The notes: generated from the letters alone by a model not told the origin. Positions 1 through 9,194 are shown, counted from the first letter of the stretch. The stretch: DNA of 64,000 nt from Gibbula magus (GCA_936450465.1 OW388305.1:37519187-37583186), one strand, 5' to 3'. Translations and numbers: made by a program.

Positions 1-219
1 TGGCTATATGCATTGCGGTGAAACCTGCGAGCATCAGCTAGAACTAGCAAACCATGGGTGGTACTACGCTGAAATTCAGTGTAGCATTGCACCCAAACCT
101 TACTGCCTGTAGAACAGTTCTCTACTCCTGACAAAGTTTCCGTGCCCCTGGCAGGATTCAAACCCCAGACTTCTTGATCTGAAGCCGAACGTGATAACCA
201 CTGCGCTTTCCCGCCCCCC
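1..219 (-). mobile_element. SINE-A copy, cut by window edge
   Basis: This is a tRNA-derived SINE whose tRNA-like head lies at the right end, so the element reads on the minus strand. The head spans about 150-215 and carries an RNA polymerase III B-box-like ggttTGAATCC on the minus strand and an A-box-like region near 190-210. The body contains the family blocks gtagaacagttctctac and gaaaccatgggtggtac-like sequence. The distal tail, with the ggtgaggtgag end, lies outside the window. Single-base decay in the head (gataacc for gctaacc) suggests an old copy. Confidence 0.8.
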
Positions 220-515
220 TATTCATTTAAAAGCTAGTAAATAGTTTAAGCAATTATGTACATGTTCGGGAGAAACATTTATAGAAGCTCATCAAGTTTG
301 TTTGTTAATTAAATAAAATGTGTTTAAAACAGAAAGAATTTTAAAGGAGAATATTAGAGAAAAACTTTGTTTTAACATGTTTAACATTATTGTTTAAGAC
401 AAAGTGTGTCAAAAGAATTATTAAAATGCGACATTTTATGTAGAAACGTTGAAAAAACGTTTTCGGTGCGAGTCGTTTTCCGGAAATCCCCGAGAGTTAA
501 TCAGGCTGGCAGCAG

Positions 516-523
516 TCACGTGA
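516..523. promoter_or_regulatory. TCACGTGA palindrome (E-box)
   Basis: A perfect 8-bp TCACGTGA palindrome lies 65 bases upstream of the ATG of the candidate exon at 588. The surrounding 470-560 bases are richer in CpG (cgcgcgctgaag) than neighbouring DNA. Such palindromes bind bHLH-Zip factors in animals, but one site alone does not establish a promoter. Confidence 0.25.
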
Positions 524-587
524 TATGATGTCAAAGATGCTCTCCCGCGCGCTGAAGCAGTGTATTTTCTACGATCTCAGTGTTGTT

Positions 588-686
588 ATGGCTTTCTCGG
601 ATAGCGATGGCAGCGTTGATTTTCAACTATCTGACATAAATAACATCTTTCCTTATCAGTATGAACCTATTTTGAATCAACATTGA
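588..686 (+). pseudogene. Possible decayed first exon, P2X7-like N-terminus
   Basis: The frame from ATG 588 reads 32 codons: an acidic start (MAFSDSDGSVD) and then the motif FPYQYEP near residues 22-28 before a stop at 684-686. Proteins with the zinc-binding P2RX7 intracellular domain often begin with a short acidic segment and a PYxFEP-type motif, followed by an acidic serine-rich stretch. Just after the stop, in another frame (about 696-740), the DNA encodes SSEDELSEVNSEI, which fits that expected second block. This pattern suggests one frameshift plus a stop, so a pseudogene or dead mobile copy. The match is short. It could be chance, or a real exon with an unseen splice site. The downstream cysteine-rich part was not found. 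Confidence 0.3.
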
Positions 687-1595
687 GTTGAACATCAAGT
701 GAGGATGAGCTTTCAGAAGTAAACAGTGAGATTCGTACGTAGGGACTGGCAAACTTTAATGTTACAATTTCACAATAAGTAGTGGATTATGCCGTTCATT
801 AAATAGTTATTGTCTACATGTAGATTACATGGGTGTCAAAAACTTATATGTAGTTAATTAAAATATGTTACTACACATTATACTGCTTTATTCGTCTATA
901 TACTGTACCGCTGAAGTAACCAGTTGCACAGGACAAAATTAACCATCTTGATTCTCGATTATTCAAATCATGTTTGTTTTAAAAAGGTATTGATATTAAA
1001 TATTATTATTATTTAGATCAAACGTACAAACCATTGTTCAAACCTAATCAAGTAAGATAGACAGTAAGATTTACACATAGCTATGTGAGAGATTTGGTAG
1101 TCACGAAAATCGGACTAACACGACAATAAGGAACTCGCGATATTAGAAGCCTGTAATAGCGCCGTGTAAAGCCCTGTTTATACGGCGAACTTTGCAGTGC
1201 ACATATGCAATATTGCTTATTGTAGTAATATACGCATGATAGTAAAAGTAAATTTACTATGGGTTCATGCGTGTTTAATTTCTGCCTAAGAAAATGGGAT
1301 TTCAAATCGTTTAATATATGAATAGAGAATTTCTAAAATATGTCAATTAATATGTATTAGATGTTAACTAAATAAATGACATTAATTTAAATCTGTCAAC
1401 ATTGGTTTGACTTTGTCGCCTTAATTATAATGAAAATCGAAAAGTCAGATAGATTTCGAAGTTCATCGCGTGCAAGAAGGAGATTATCCTATAAAGAGAA
1501 TTTGAAAAATAATATTAAGAATTTCTAAAGTTTTCTCAACCGATGTGAAGTCAATATGTCTGTAAACGACGAACTGTAACTAGAATAGTTAAAAT

Positions 1596-1819
1596 TCGAA
1601 CTAACCTGTATAGGTTTCAGATTCTTTGAAGAGGATCCTCCTTGGGGTACTTATTGCATAAAATCCTTGATTTTTGATATATGACAGGTTGTAACTATAT
1701 TTTCCACTTAAAATTAGTTAAAAAACTAAAAAATCGTACTTTGGGTCACCCCTTTCGAGCCCCACCCCTTACGGTTGTCATGCAACCAGGGGCGGATAAC
1801 TCTAATCTCACCACTTTTC
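1596..1819. repeat. DIRS right inverted terminal repeat
   Basis: This repeat is the near-complete reverse complement of 4591-4787. Similarity covers the segment from ggatcctccttgggg (about 1633) through ctaatctcaccactttt (about 1818). The outer 37 bases, starting tcgaactaacctg, replace a shorter 14-base outer end on the left repeat. A longer right repeat is the usual arrangement in DIRS-1-like elements. Confidence 0.9.
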
Positions 1820-1861
1820 CATCCAGTCATGCAGGCTGAATGAAGGGGAGGTGGGTGGCCC

Positions 1862-1958
1862 TACCCCAAGGAGGATCCTCTTCAAAGAATCTGAAACCTA
1901 TACAGGTTAGTTCGATTCTTTTTCAGAAGGGATCCTCCTTGGGGTACTTATTGCATAA
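1862..1958. repeat. DIRS internal complementary region (ICR)
   Basis: Bases 1862-1914 are the reverse complement of the outer end of the right terminal repeat (about 1596-1650). Bases 1915-1958 are the reverse complement of the outer end of the left terminal repeat (about 4744-4787). The two ends are therefore joined here head to tail, meeting near gttagttcga|ttcttt at 1914/1915. In the known DIRS model this region templates the junction of the circular DNA intermediate. Its join predicts the exact element ends: tcgaac at 1596 and aaaaagaa at 4787. Confidence 0.9.
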
Positions 1959-2144
1959 GACAGACTCCCAAAGATTGAATCTAAGGCAGTGGCATTCAGA
2001 CTGCACCCAAAGGCGCACAGAATATACGAATATACAAAGTTAACTCACCCAAAGTACCTTGCGAATCCACCATGGAGGAGACCAACATTGACCTGGGGAT
2101 TACCTGGCGCACTCGCAGTCGCCTTACTGGTCAAAATACCCCGC

Positions 2145-2174
2145 CCGCCCCCCCCCCCCCCCCCCCCCCCCCCT
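2145..2174. repeat. Homopolymer C tract inside DIRS
   Basis: About two dozen consecutive C bases lie between the internal complementary region and the end of the recombinase frame, followed by a T run. Proline- or glycine-rich translations across it are artefacts of this tract. Its length is likely uncertain in any assembly. Confidence 0.9.
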
Positions 2175-2345
2175 TTTTTTGAAAAGAGAGAACGAGGGCA
2201 AAAAAGGTACCATATAAACTCCCCGCGGGGGACCTCAGCCAGGGAGGTCACCTTGGGAAAAAAGGACTTGGGCCCTTAGAATCAACGTGATATTAGTGGC
2301 ATTAGTAACATTTAAAAACAGAACGCACAACCCTCCTCTGCTCAT

Positions 2346-4268
2346 TCAGCTAGGGGGTTGACGACTCTGCCCACCGGAGAGAACTGTCTGACCAAACCGA
2401 GCACGCTCCGCCGAGAGCCTGTCGAGTTGGTAGTGACGAATGAACGTGCTAGGCTGGCTCCAGATAGCAGCGGAGCAGATCTCTTCGATGGGCAGGGCCG
2501 CTGCGTACGCCTTAGACGTCGCAACTGCCCTAACCGAATGAGCCTTGAGGTTACCCGGGGGCTCACGGCCCTTATGAACATATGCAAGACAGATTGTCGA
2601 GACAATCCATCTTGATATGGTCTGCGTAGAAGCGGGCAAGCCCTGCTTACCTCCCCCATAACAACAAAAGAGTTGCTCATCTCTACGGATGGAGGCCGTT
2701 CTTTTGAGATAGGCTCTCAGCGTCCTGCGCACGTCCAGAATGTGTGCGTGCGAGGCCTGAGACCCTGATGCAGCCGGTTGTCTCAGAGCCGGTAATTCTA
2801 TTGGGGCCGAGACATGGAATGAGTGGGCCACTTTTGGCCGGTAGGAGTCTGGCAGTCTAATGCTGACTCTGTCCCTGTGGAAGACTGTAAGCTCGGGATT
2901 GGAGGACATAGCATGTATGTCTCCTACCCGTCTGCCAGACGCCACCGCCACTAGAAAAACTGCCTTCCAAGTAAGCAGTTGCAGTGATACTGATGATAAA
3001 TCCCTAAATTGCGGACCCGAGAGCCAATCCAGGACTATCGAAAGGTCCCAAACCGGGCTGGACCGCCTCACAGGAGGTCGGATCCTGTCCACGCCTGCTA
3101 AAAAGCGCTGAACCAGAGGATGTACCCCCAAAAGGGCGCCGTCCACTGGCACATGAAAGGCTGAAATAGCCGTGGAGTAACCCCTGACAGTAGATGCGGC
3201 CAAGCCAGCATCTAATCTAGACTGCAGGAACTCCAAGACAAACACTAGATCTGCAGAAAAGGGATCGAGAACGTCCCTATCTGCACACCAGCGCGAGTAG
3301 CAGGCCCATCTATCCTCATATTGAATGTTCGTTGAATCCCTCCTCGAAGCCAGTATTGTGTCTGCAACTCGTGCAGGAATACCGCTGTTTTGGAGGCGAT
3401 TCCGGACAGAGGCCAGGCCACCCACTGCACCCTGGGGTTGGGGTGGGGGGCTCCGTCCTGGGACAGAAGTCCCGGCCGACACGGTAACAGAGCAGGTGGC
3501 ATAGCCAGAGACCTGAGTACCTGTGGAAACCAAGTTTGCGCTGCCCACAGAGGTGTGATTAGCACCAGCAGACGCGGAGGATGAGTGGCTAGACGGGCTA
3601 GGACCTTGGAGATCAGAGGCACTGGTGGGAAGGCCCACAGAACTCTGTCTGTCCAGTCCAGTTCGAATGCATCCTGGGATAGAGCCCGAGTGTCGGGTAT
3701 CCTGGAGCAAAACTGGGGTATCTGAAAGTTCGTCCCTAACGCAAACAGATCCACCTGGAATGACCCGTATAACTGGGAGATAATCTCGAATATCTCTCGA
3801 TCCAGTAGCCACTCGTGGGGGGCAAGGATCCGGCGAGACAGCGCGTCTGCTCGGACATTGTCCACCCCTGGCAAGTACACTGGCAGGACCTGGGTGTCGA
3901 CTTCGTCGCACCAGAGGAAGAACTGCCATGTCTCCTCCAGGAGGGACGGGGAAACCGTCCCACCCTGTTTGAGAATGTAAGTCATGGCGGTCCTGTTGTC
4001 CATTTGGAGCCGGACCACCTGACCCTTCACCTGATCCCTCAGATGTTGCAGAACCAATCTGGCCGCCCTGAGTTCCAACACATTGATGTGTAATTGAGAC
4101 TCGGCTTGTGACCACAGGCCTGAGACCGTAAGAGATCCCAGAACCCCGCCCCATCCCGTAAGGGAGGCGTCGGTCTGGATCGTCAGGGTCGGCACCGGAG
4201 GCTGCAGGGGGTAACCCCGAGTCAGGTGATCGACATTGGTCCACCATAACAGGTGTGGCAAGACCCAC
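2346..4268 (-). CDS. DIRS tyrosine recombinase (open frame)
   Basis: The frame is open for 640 codons. The part that resembles tyrosine recombinases starts near residue 285 (position about 3416) and runs to the stop. In the known mechanism the enzyme inserts the circular DNA copy of the element by strand exchange through a 3'-phosphotyrosine. An N-terminal SAM-like helical domain (about 300-400, with RWACYSRWC and TVRGYSTAISAFH) is followed by the catalytic domain. The candidate residues are arginine in SGRRVGD (446/447), HSVR (H577, R580) and the nucleophile tyrosine in FIRHYQ (613). The first 280 or so codons overlap the RNase H frame in another phase and look like a shadow, so translation probably starts further in or depends on a DIRS-style overlap strategy. 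No stop or frameshift breaks the domain, so this copy may encode a full recombinase. Confidence 0.85.
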   Translation of the reverse strand: MGLATPVMVDQCRSPDSGLPPAASGADPDDPDRRLPYGMGRGSGISYGLRPVVTSRVSITHQCVGTQGGQIGSATSEGSGEGSGGPAPNGQQDRHDLHSQTGWDGFPVPPGGDMAVLPLVRRSRHPGPASVLARGGQCPSRRAVSPDPCPPRVATGSRDIRDYLPVIRVIPGGSVCVRDELSDTPVLLQDTRHSGSIPGCIRTGLDRQSSVGLPTSASDLQGPSPSSHSSSASAGANHTSVGSANLVSTGTQVSGYATCSVTVSAGTSVPGRSPPPQPQGAVGGLASVRNRLQNSGIPARVADTILASRRDSTNIQYEDRWACYSRWCADRDVLDPFSADLVFVLEFLQSRLDAGLAASTVRGYSTAISAFHVPVDGALLGVHPLVQRFLAGVDRIRPPVRRSSPVWDLSIVLDWLSGPQFRDLSSVSLQLLTWKAVFLVAVASGRRVGDIHAMSSNPELTVFHRDRVSIRLPDSYRPKVAHSFHVSAPIELPALRQPAASGSQASHAHILDVRRTLRAYLKRTASIRRDEQLFCCYGGGKQGLPASTQTISRWIVSTICLAYVHKGREPPGNLKAHSVRAVATSKAYAAALPIEEICSAAIWSQPSTFIRHYQLDRLSAERARFGQTVLSGGQSRQPPS

Positions 4269-4333
4269 TCCGGAGTGACGAGCTGCTTCTCGTAAGACTC
4301 CGAGTGGGACCTGGAAAGCCCAGATCTAACCAA
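3245..4333 (-). CDS. DIRS RNase H domain of truncated RT polyprotein
   Basis: This 362-codon frame carries the RNase H domain that follows reverse transcriptase in DIRS polyproteins and degrades the RNA strand of the RNA/DNA hybrid. All four acidic positions are visible: D55 in QTDASLTGWG, E87 in NVLELRAA, D112 in LQMDNRTAM and D163 in VRADALSRR. HIN (82-84) and ILKQGGT (120-126) are also typical. The C-terminal connection segment contains DLFALGTNFQIPQF and LWAFPPVPL, characteristic of DIRS proteins. The palm and fingers with the YxDD-type motif should lie before residue 1 but are absent. The start at 4333 is only the first available Met after the deletion point. The 3' end overlaps the recombinase frame by about 170 bases in a different phase. 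Confidence 0.85.
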   Translation of the reverse strand: MVRSGLSRSHSESYEKQLVTPEWVLPHLLWWTNVDHLTRGYPLQPPVPTLTIQTDASLTGWGGVLGSLTVSGLWSQAESQLHINVLELRAARLVLQHLRDQVKGQVVRLQMDNRTAMTYILKQGGTVSPSLLEETWQFFLWCDEVDTQVLPVYLPGVDNVRADALSRRILAPHEWLLDREIFEIISQLYGSFQVDLFALGTNFQIPQFCSRIPDTRALSQDAFELDWTDRVLWAFPPVPLISKVLARLATHPPRLLVLITPLWAAQTWFPQVLRSLAMPPALLPCRPGLLSQDGAPHPNPRVQWVAWPLSGIASKTAVFLHELQTQYWLRGGIQRTFNMRIDGPATRAGVQIGTFSIPFLQI

Positions 4334-4590
4334 ATTCCACGATCAAAACAAATCGATCGAGAAAAAATGGCCGCCCTCGGGTCCACTTTCCCGCCCTACG
4401 CGAGAAAGCAAGTTACAAATACACGAAATCTAGTACAAAAACCGAAAAGCCATTCGACCCTACTGTAGAAAAGGTAGAAGTTACCACACATACAGCTTTG
4501 TTTTGGGCCATTTTCTTTGCGATTGTACGTAAACTCAGAAAAACTTCTTGAAAACTTCGTGCGACTTGTCAGTTCAATGACAGGAAGAAA
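4334..4590 (-). other. DIRS leader remnant and deletion junction
   Basis: Between the left terminal repeat and the truncated RNase H frame lie about 255 bases with no recognisable gag or reverse-transcriptase coding. An abrupt internal deletion near 4320-4335 is inferred, because the RNase H sequence upstream of residue 18 loses family likeness. Confidence 0.5.
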
Positions 4591-4787
4591 AGTGGTGAGA
4601 TTAGAGTTATCCGCCCCTGGTTGCATGACAACCGTAAGGGGTGGGGCTCGAAAGGGGTGACCCAAAGTACGTTTTTTTAGTTTTTTAACTAATTTTAAGT
4701 GGAAAATATAGTTACAACCTGTCATATATCAAAAATCAAGGATTTTATGCAATAAGTACCCCAAGGAGGATCCCTTCTGAAAAAGAA
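4591..4787. repeat. DIRS left inverted terminal repeat
   Basis: This is the partner of the right repeat at 1596-1819 in inverted orientation. It runs from agtggtgagattagag to ccttctgaaaaagaa. The two repeats differ by a few substitutions and a small T-run length change, so divergence is modest. Confidence 0.9.
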
Positions 4788-5353
4788 ACTATATTCCCTC
4801 ACGGTAGTGAATAATTGCAACCGTCGCTGACTAGGTGAACATTTGCTTACGGTAGTAAAATATAAATTTGTGCAAATGCGTCCATACGGCATTTAACAGT
4901 GATTATTTGAACTTGAGTTGCTAGACAGTTACGTGTTCTCCTATCACAAGTACACAAACCAAGCACCCACAAAGATTGAACACTGAAACTTATTATTTTT
5001 GCAAAAATCATTTGTTGTGATATTGTGAACAATCAGTGGAAATGCATTTTTAGTAAATATATTAAAAAACGGGATCCAACATAGACGTAGGAAGGGTTCA
5101 AAAGTTGGGGCAAGATTTAGAACTTAGTAAGTGGGGGTGGTGGGCTGTAATATCATTTTAGCGTTGATAATCACTATATAGTTTTCAAATGATTTATAAC
5201 CATGACATCTTTTTTTGTGTCTGACAATGCCATTTGAGCTGCCACGTTGGCCATATTAAATTGAAATTAATCTAAAACAGTTATTAGCCAATGACAAATA
5301 ACTATACAACTGTGTACCAAGTTTCACAGTCAGAGCACTGCCTACACATCCCC

Positions 5354-5434
5354 ATCCTCGGTGGTACCCAGGGTTTTATATATGCTCCGTTACTCTCCGC
5401 TGGACCATATATAAAACTCTGGGTAACCGAGGAT
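5354..5434. repeat. Long hairpin (palindromic repeat)
   Basis: The left arm 5354-5388 (atcctcggtggtacccaggg...) pairs with the right arm 5402-5434 (...ctgggtaaccgaggat). This gives a stem of about 32 bp with a two-base bulge and two mismatches around a loop of about 14 bases. The size and symmetry suggest a tiny foldback MITE or an extruding palindrome. No clear target duplication was found. Confidence 0.75.
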
Positions 5435-5831
5435 AACACATCCCATAAGAAGGTATTATAAGTTATATCCTTATAAAGGACTGTTAATTACGATTACTCT
5501 AAGACTAACTATCACTTATTTATAAAACTGTTTTAATATAACGGATCAAAATGCTCTGAACATAGTGAGACAGATTCCGATGGTTTTCGGTCCTTCTTTC
5601 CTCTTTGACACTATCCAAACCTTTCGCCGCGCTGCATCCGTCTTTTCACTTGAAAATTAAAAATATGTAAACTTCTGTCCAGACTTTGATGAATTACTGC
5701 ACACCAACGCTGCACAATATACCATATCAAGTCCGAAACTACCCGAATTCTACGTATTCAACCGATTCTTCATCTACTCTAATGCTTTCCCTTTCATTGC
5801 GCTAAGGACCAAAGGGGCCGTAGAGCATCTC

Positions 5832-5839
5832 TGACGTCA
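5832..5839. promoter_or_regulatory. TGACGTCA (CRE palindrome)
   Basis: A perfect cAMP-response-element palindrome lies in a locally GC-richer block (about 5780-5900). It sits upstream of a stretch ending in several AATAAA hexamers near 6721-6750. This could be a promoter of a non-coding transcript. The sequence alone does not show transcription. Confidence 0.25.
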
Positions 5840-7639
5840 CGGCCTAAACCTGCCGAAGGCTACCGGCAAATATGCATACGCGCACAGGCAACAGAAGGCG
5901 CGGTTGTTATATCGCGTAATTAGTAATTAAACACGGCTTTCCATATTATTTTCGGGGGAATAAGTTTTTTAAAGTATATTTTACGAAAACAAAATATAAA
6001 TCTTTACAAATATTCTCCTTTAAGTCAGTGTTCCTACTTCAAAGTCTTCAACAAACACAGAAACATTTGCTAAACTGCAGAAAGAGCACTGAATCACATC
6101 AACTAACTGGATGTGAGAAGTGGAACATATCTGGATTATTGAACTTGAGTGAATTTGTTTTAAAGAAGTAATATTTCCTGTTTCAAGATTCAAAGTCAAG
6201 TTTCTTGTTGAGTTGCGTGAAAAGCGCCAAAGCCAACCAATTTTTCATCTGCACCTAATCACATCTTAACATGCCTCAATGGACGTCTTTATTTGTATTT
6301 ACAAGAAGGAAGTGACACTTCCTGTTTCAAAATCACAGAATTGCTTGATGAACTACACACTTATTATTGATTAAGTAAGGCAGAAAACTAAATAAATTTT
6401 TTCACCTGGACAAAATGAAGAATTGCCTCACTAAACTGCACCAGTTGCCTAAATTACGACAAATATAGCTGCTTCGGTGAAAGAGAAGCCACATAGCTAC
6501 TGAGTTAATCACAAAGCTGATATTTCCGTTCTAATACTCAATAAGTTGTGAACTGCAAAATTGCACCCATTTACACATACTGCCTGAACTTTATTTAATC
6601 TTCCGTTTTGATGAATAGAGATATGAATAGTTGCATTTGCTAAGTTGTATTTCCAATGTCAAGATCTGTACATTATCACAAAGTTTGTTGTAACTGTATA
6701 TATATAGATAACACAATTTTCAATAAATACTCATGGAATTGAAATAAACAGATTTTTTCAGAATTCATTGTTTGTTGACTGGGATTCTGGATTCCAAATA
6801 ATGTTGCAATAACTCGATTTTCCAACTATAGGCCTTATGGTAGAATCATCTGATCATCAAAAATACTTTCACAAGTAAAAATTAAAAAACTTGCCTTTTG
6901 ACATTACGTTTAGAAACATGCTTTAACTTTAATAATTTCATTACAATCAAGAATGAGTTGTAAAAGAAACCAAAAGGAACTTGATAAGATTCATTGCATG
7001 TGCATTGCCATAGTGACTGTGCAATTGACAAAGCACAATCACACAAACTTATGATTAATTGGTGCTAAATTATCTTTATCGCATAGATATTTTTTTGGGA
7101 AAAATCTTAATAATACAAGCTCTTGGAATAAATAAATAAAGCAATCTTACATATACCATGATCCAACCAAAAAACAAACCATGTAACTCATCACAAAATA
7201 GGATAATATAATAGGGAATACAAGCTTTTTTTAATTTCGGTTGAGAAGACTTCATTTCCTTCAGAAATTAAATGCATGTGCAACAATCAATAAAGCATGT
7301 AATTCAATCAATAATTTATTCAGTAAGAAGTCGTAAAAAGTGAGAGAAAATGTTAGAAAATTTCTTGCTAGATATACATATGTATGAGGGATTCAAATGG
7401 GCCCCTCAGTGCCATAACAAGTTTAAAACTGTGCATTATAAGTAGAATGGAAAGCAAAGTTCAAGCATAAAAATATGATGTTCTTATGATTTTATTTATA
7501 GGCTATCAGACTAGAAAAATATTTCTAAGGCAGGATTTTAATGGTTATATATTTATACTATTAAAGGCTATGTAAATATGAAGTATATATTCCAATAGGG
7601 AAAGCATTAATTTATACAAATGAGATTAATATTTAAAGA

Positions 7640-8129
7640 TGTTTTCCTCAATTTATTATGTGCCTTTAATTATATTTTCTCAAGTTTGCCATTTATTATT
7701 AAAGTTTATACAATATATAGTTACACTACAAGGTAAAACATCTCATTACAGTTATCTGTATTGGAAGGAAATGGTGGGACATATAAGAAGACATTTTTGT
7801 GGAACTCTTCAGTGTAAGAGGTTGATTTGTTCATACAGCAAGATGGTTAACTGTTCCATCGATCATGATGTCATATTTGAAACTCTACTGAGTGTTAAGG
7901 TATCACTACATCTCATATCACTTGAACTACCTACCAGCAGCCATTTTAATTTGAACACCTTAAAATGGCCACTCAAAGGGAAATGGACTCCCATGGCTTA
8001 ACCGAACCATGTACATTCATTTAAGAACTCTTTTTATTGATTCAGGAGTATTCTTTAGCCATTGGTAACATTTATTTACATTTTTGTAAGATCACTTTAT
8101 TTCAGTAAGAACGCTGTGCTACAGTGCCT
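7640..8129 (-). mobile_element. MITE-T2 copy, minus orientation
   Basis: The right end reads tgctacagtgcc and then TTAA at 8130-8133. This is the reverse complement of the family end ggtgctgtagcac. Internal blocks aaaatggcc, catgtacattcattt and attgattcaggagtatt recur at 48200-48701. The left end is not resolved and could lie anywhere from about 7630 to 7720. Confidence 0.55.
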
Positions 8130-8505
8130 TTAAGAGCAATTTCCTTGTCCGTGTATCACAGGGGTTGAATGTCAGAGTATGCCGTGGGCTTTCTGTACAC
8201 AATGGGCACCTGTTCTACCTTATGTCGTATTGACATCTTAATTCTCTAGCAACAATAGCAGATGTTGAGTGAAATGGAACATAGCTAAAGTTCTGCTCGA
8301 TGTCTTACTTGCAAATGTCGGTAACTTGATAGGGAGAGAGTAAATCAATATGTTGGGTAAATGTAAAGGTAATTTCAGTATTTACCGTTACTGTCAAATG
8401 ACACTGCTCCATTTTTTTAATACTTTTTCTAAATCTCTCTGATACCAATCGCAGTTGCACTATAGATAAGCTACATACTTTTATCAAACTTAAAACTTAA
8501 ACTAA
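8130..8505. other. No feature seen
   Basis: AT-rich spacer between a MITE-T2 copy and the orphan open frame. No repeat or RNA gene was recognised. Confidence 0.4.
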
Positions 8506-9165
8506 ATTAATCAAATATTATCACATTTTATCTCTAAATGTCATTGGGTCAGTCATAATTCACAAGATATATACCGTTATCAAACGTCAACTCAATTAAC
8601 CAAATGGGACATTACGATAGTTCGCGATAAAATTTCAGCCACCCACCGAGAGCTATATAAACTGCAGTTGGCTTCCACAGCCCCACTTTTAAGCAAATTG
8701 GCAACATCCTTAGATGAGCGAGCTGAAATCGAAAAATTTTCTTTCAAACTGTCTCAAACGCAGACCGAGGTACTTGACCACCTGCATGCTGTTGAAAACG
8801 TTTTCTTACGTATGAAAACGAGCTGGCAAGAGCATGTGCTATCCAGCCATGTTAATATTGCCGACTCGTCTTTCGAGCACTGTCTTTGGTTGTCGATTTT
8901 TATAAAGTTCCTGGATCAAAGGTCACAGCCAGCAGCTTTGAGTGGGGTAATACCCCAGGGTATGAAGTGGAGCAGTAATATACAGTGTAACTTCGTTTAC
9001 CCGGACCCCGGACCCCACCCCGGACCCGGACCCCTGGGAGCCTCAACTGGAACTGGCAAACCATGGGTGGTACATTGCACCCAAATCTTACTGCATGTAG
9101 AACAGTTCTCAACAGCAGACAAAGTTGCCGAGCCACTGACGGAATTGAAATCCCGGACCTTTTGA
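8506..9165 (+). CDS. Orphan open frame, possible coding exon
   Basis: A frame stays open for 220 codons between stops at 8503 and 9163. It has no early ATG, the first in-frame Met being near 8812. The segment at about 8665-8920 has balanced codons and a helical, charged composition (KLATSLDERAEIEKF, SQTQTEVLDHLHAVENVF), unlike the AT-rich surroundings. A splice-acceptor-like ttccacag lies at 8674-8681. No family is recognised. The last 40 codons run into a SINE-A copy, so they are not original coding sequence. It could be one exon of an unknown gene, a fragment of a mobile-element protein, or a chance frame. Confidence 0.25.
   Translation: MNQILSHFISKCHWVSHNSQDIYRYQTSTQLTKWDITIVRDKISATHRELYKLQLASTAPLLSKLATSLDERAEIEKFSFKLSQTQTEVLDHLHAVENVFLRMKTSWQEHVLSSHVNIADSSFEHCLWLSIFIKFLDQRSQPAALSGVIPQGMKWSSNIQCNFVYPDPGPHPGPGPLGASTGTGKPWVVHCTQILLHVEQFSTADKVAEPLTELKSRTF
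8999..9037. repeat. Short GGACCC tandem repeat
   Basis: Several cggaccc units (acccggaccccggacccc...) form a GC-rich run directly next to the SINE-A fragment at 9040. It encodes a PDPGPHPGPGP run in the open frame above, which is a repeat artefact. Confidence 0.7.
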
Positions 9166-9194
9166 TCCAAAGACAAACACACTATCCCACCCCC
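9040..9194 (-). mobile_element. SINE-A copy, tail-truncated and decayed
   Basis: It contains aaccatgggtggtac, gtagaacagttctc and gacaaagttgccgagcc, then a degraded tRNA-like head. The block usually reading gaaattcagtgtag is deleted. Start is approximate. Confidence 0.75.

Larger units (their letters stand above)
220..1595. other. No gene; AT-rich flank left of DIRS element
   Basis: Apart from the E-box and candidate exon at 516-686 nothing coding is supported. Open frames here are short and lack recognisable domains. The sequence from about 690 to 1595 is ordinary AT-rich DNA up to the abrupt start of the DIRS right terminal repeat at about 1596. Confidence 0.5.
1596..4787 (-). mobile_element. 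DIRS-type retrotransposon, internally deleted
   Basis: DIRS elements are retrotransposons that integrate with a tyrosine recombinase instead of a DDE integrase and make no target duplication. This 3.2 kb copy reads on the minus strand. It has inverted terminal repeats at 4591-4787 (left) and 1596-1819 (right). The right one is about 23 bases longer at its outer end. It also has an internal complementary region at 1862-1958 and overlapping RNase H and recombinase frames. Full elements of this type are usually 5-6 kb. Here gag and the reverse-transcriptase palm are missing: leader-like sequence at 4334-4590 joins directly to the RNase H region. No target duplication is seen at the ends, as expected. 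Movement would need reverse transcriptase supplied by another copy. Confidence 0.93.
4788..7639. other. No gene; possible non-coding transcription unit
   Basis: Apart from the hairpin at 5354 and the CRE at 5832, no domain-bearing frame is present. From about 5577 to 6750 the DNA is less AT-biased and apparently unique. It ends in clustered polyadenylation hexamers (aataaatac and aataaacag, 6723-6750). From 6760 to 7639 it is plain AT-rich DNA. Confidence 0.4.

Noticed and set aside
1989..2279. Proline-rich (plus) or glycine-rich (minus) open frames over the C tract
   Set aside because: Produced by a homopolymer inside the DIRS element; no domain and no independent support.
2342..2680. Extra minus- and plus-strand frames within the DIRS coding region
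   Set aside because: Alternative-phase shadows of the recombinase and RNase H frames.
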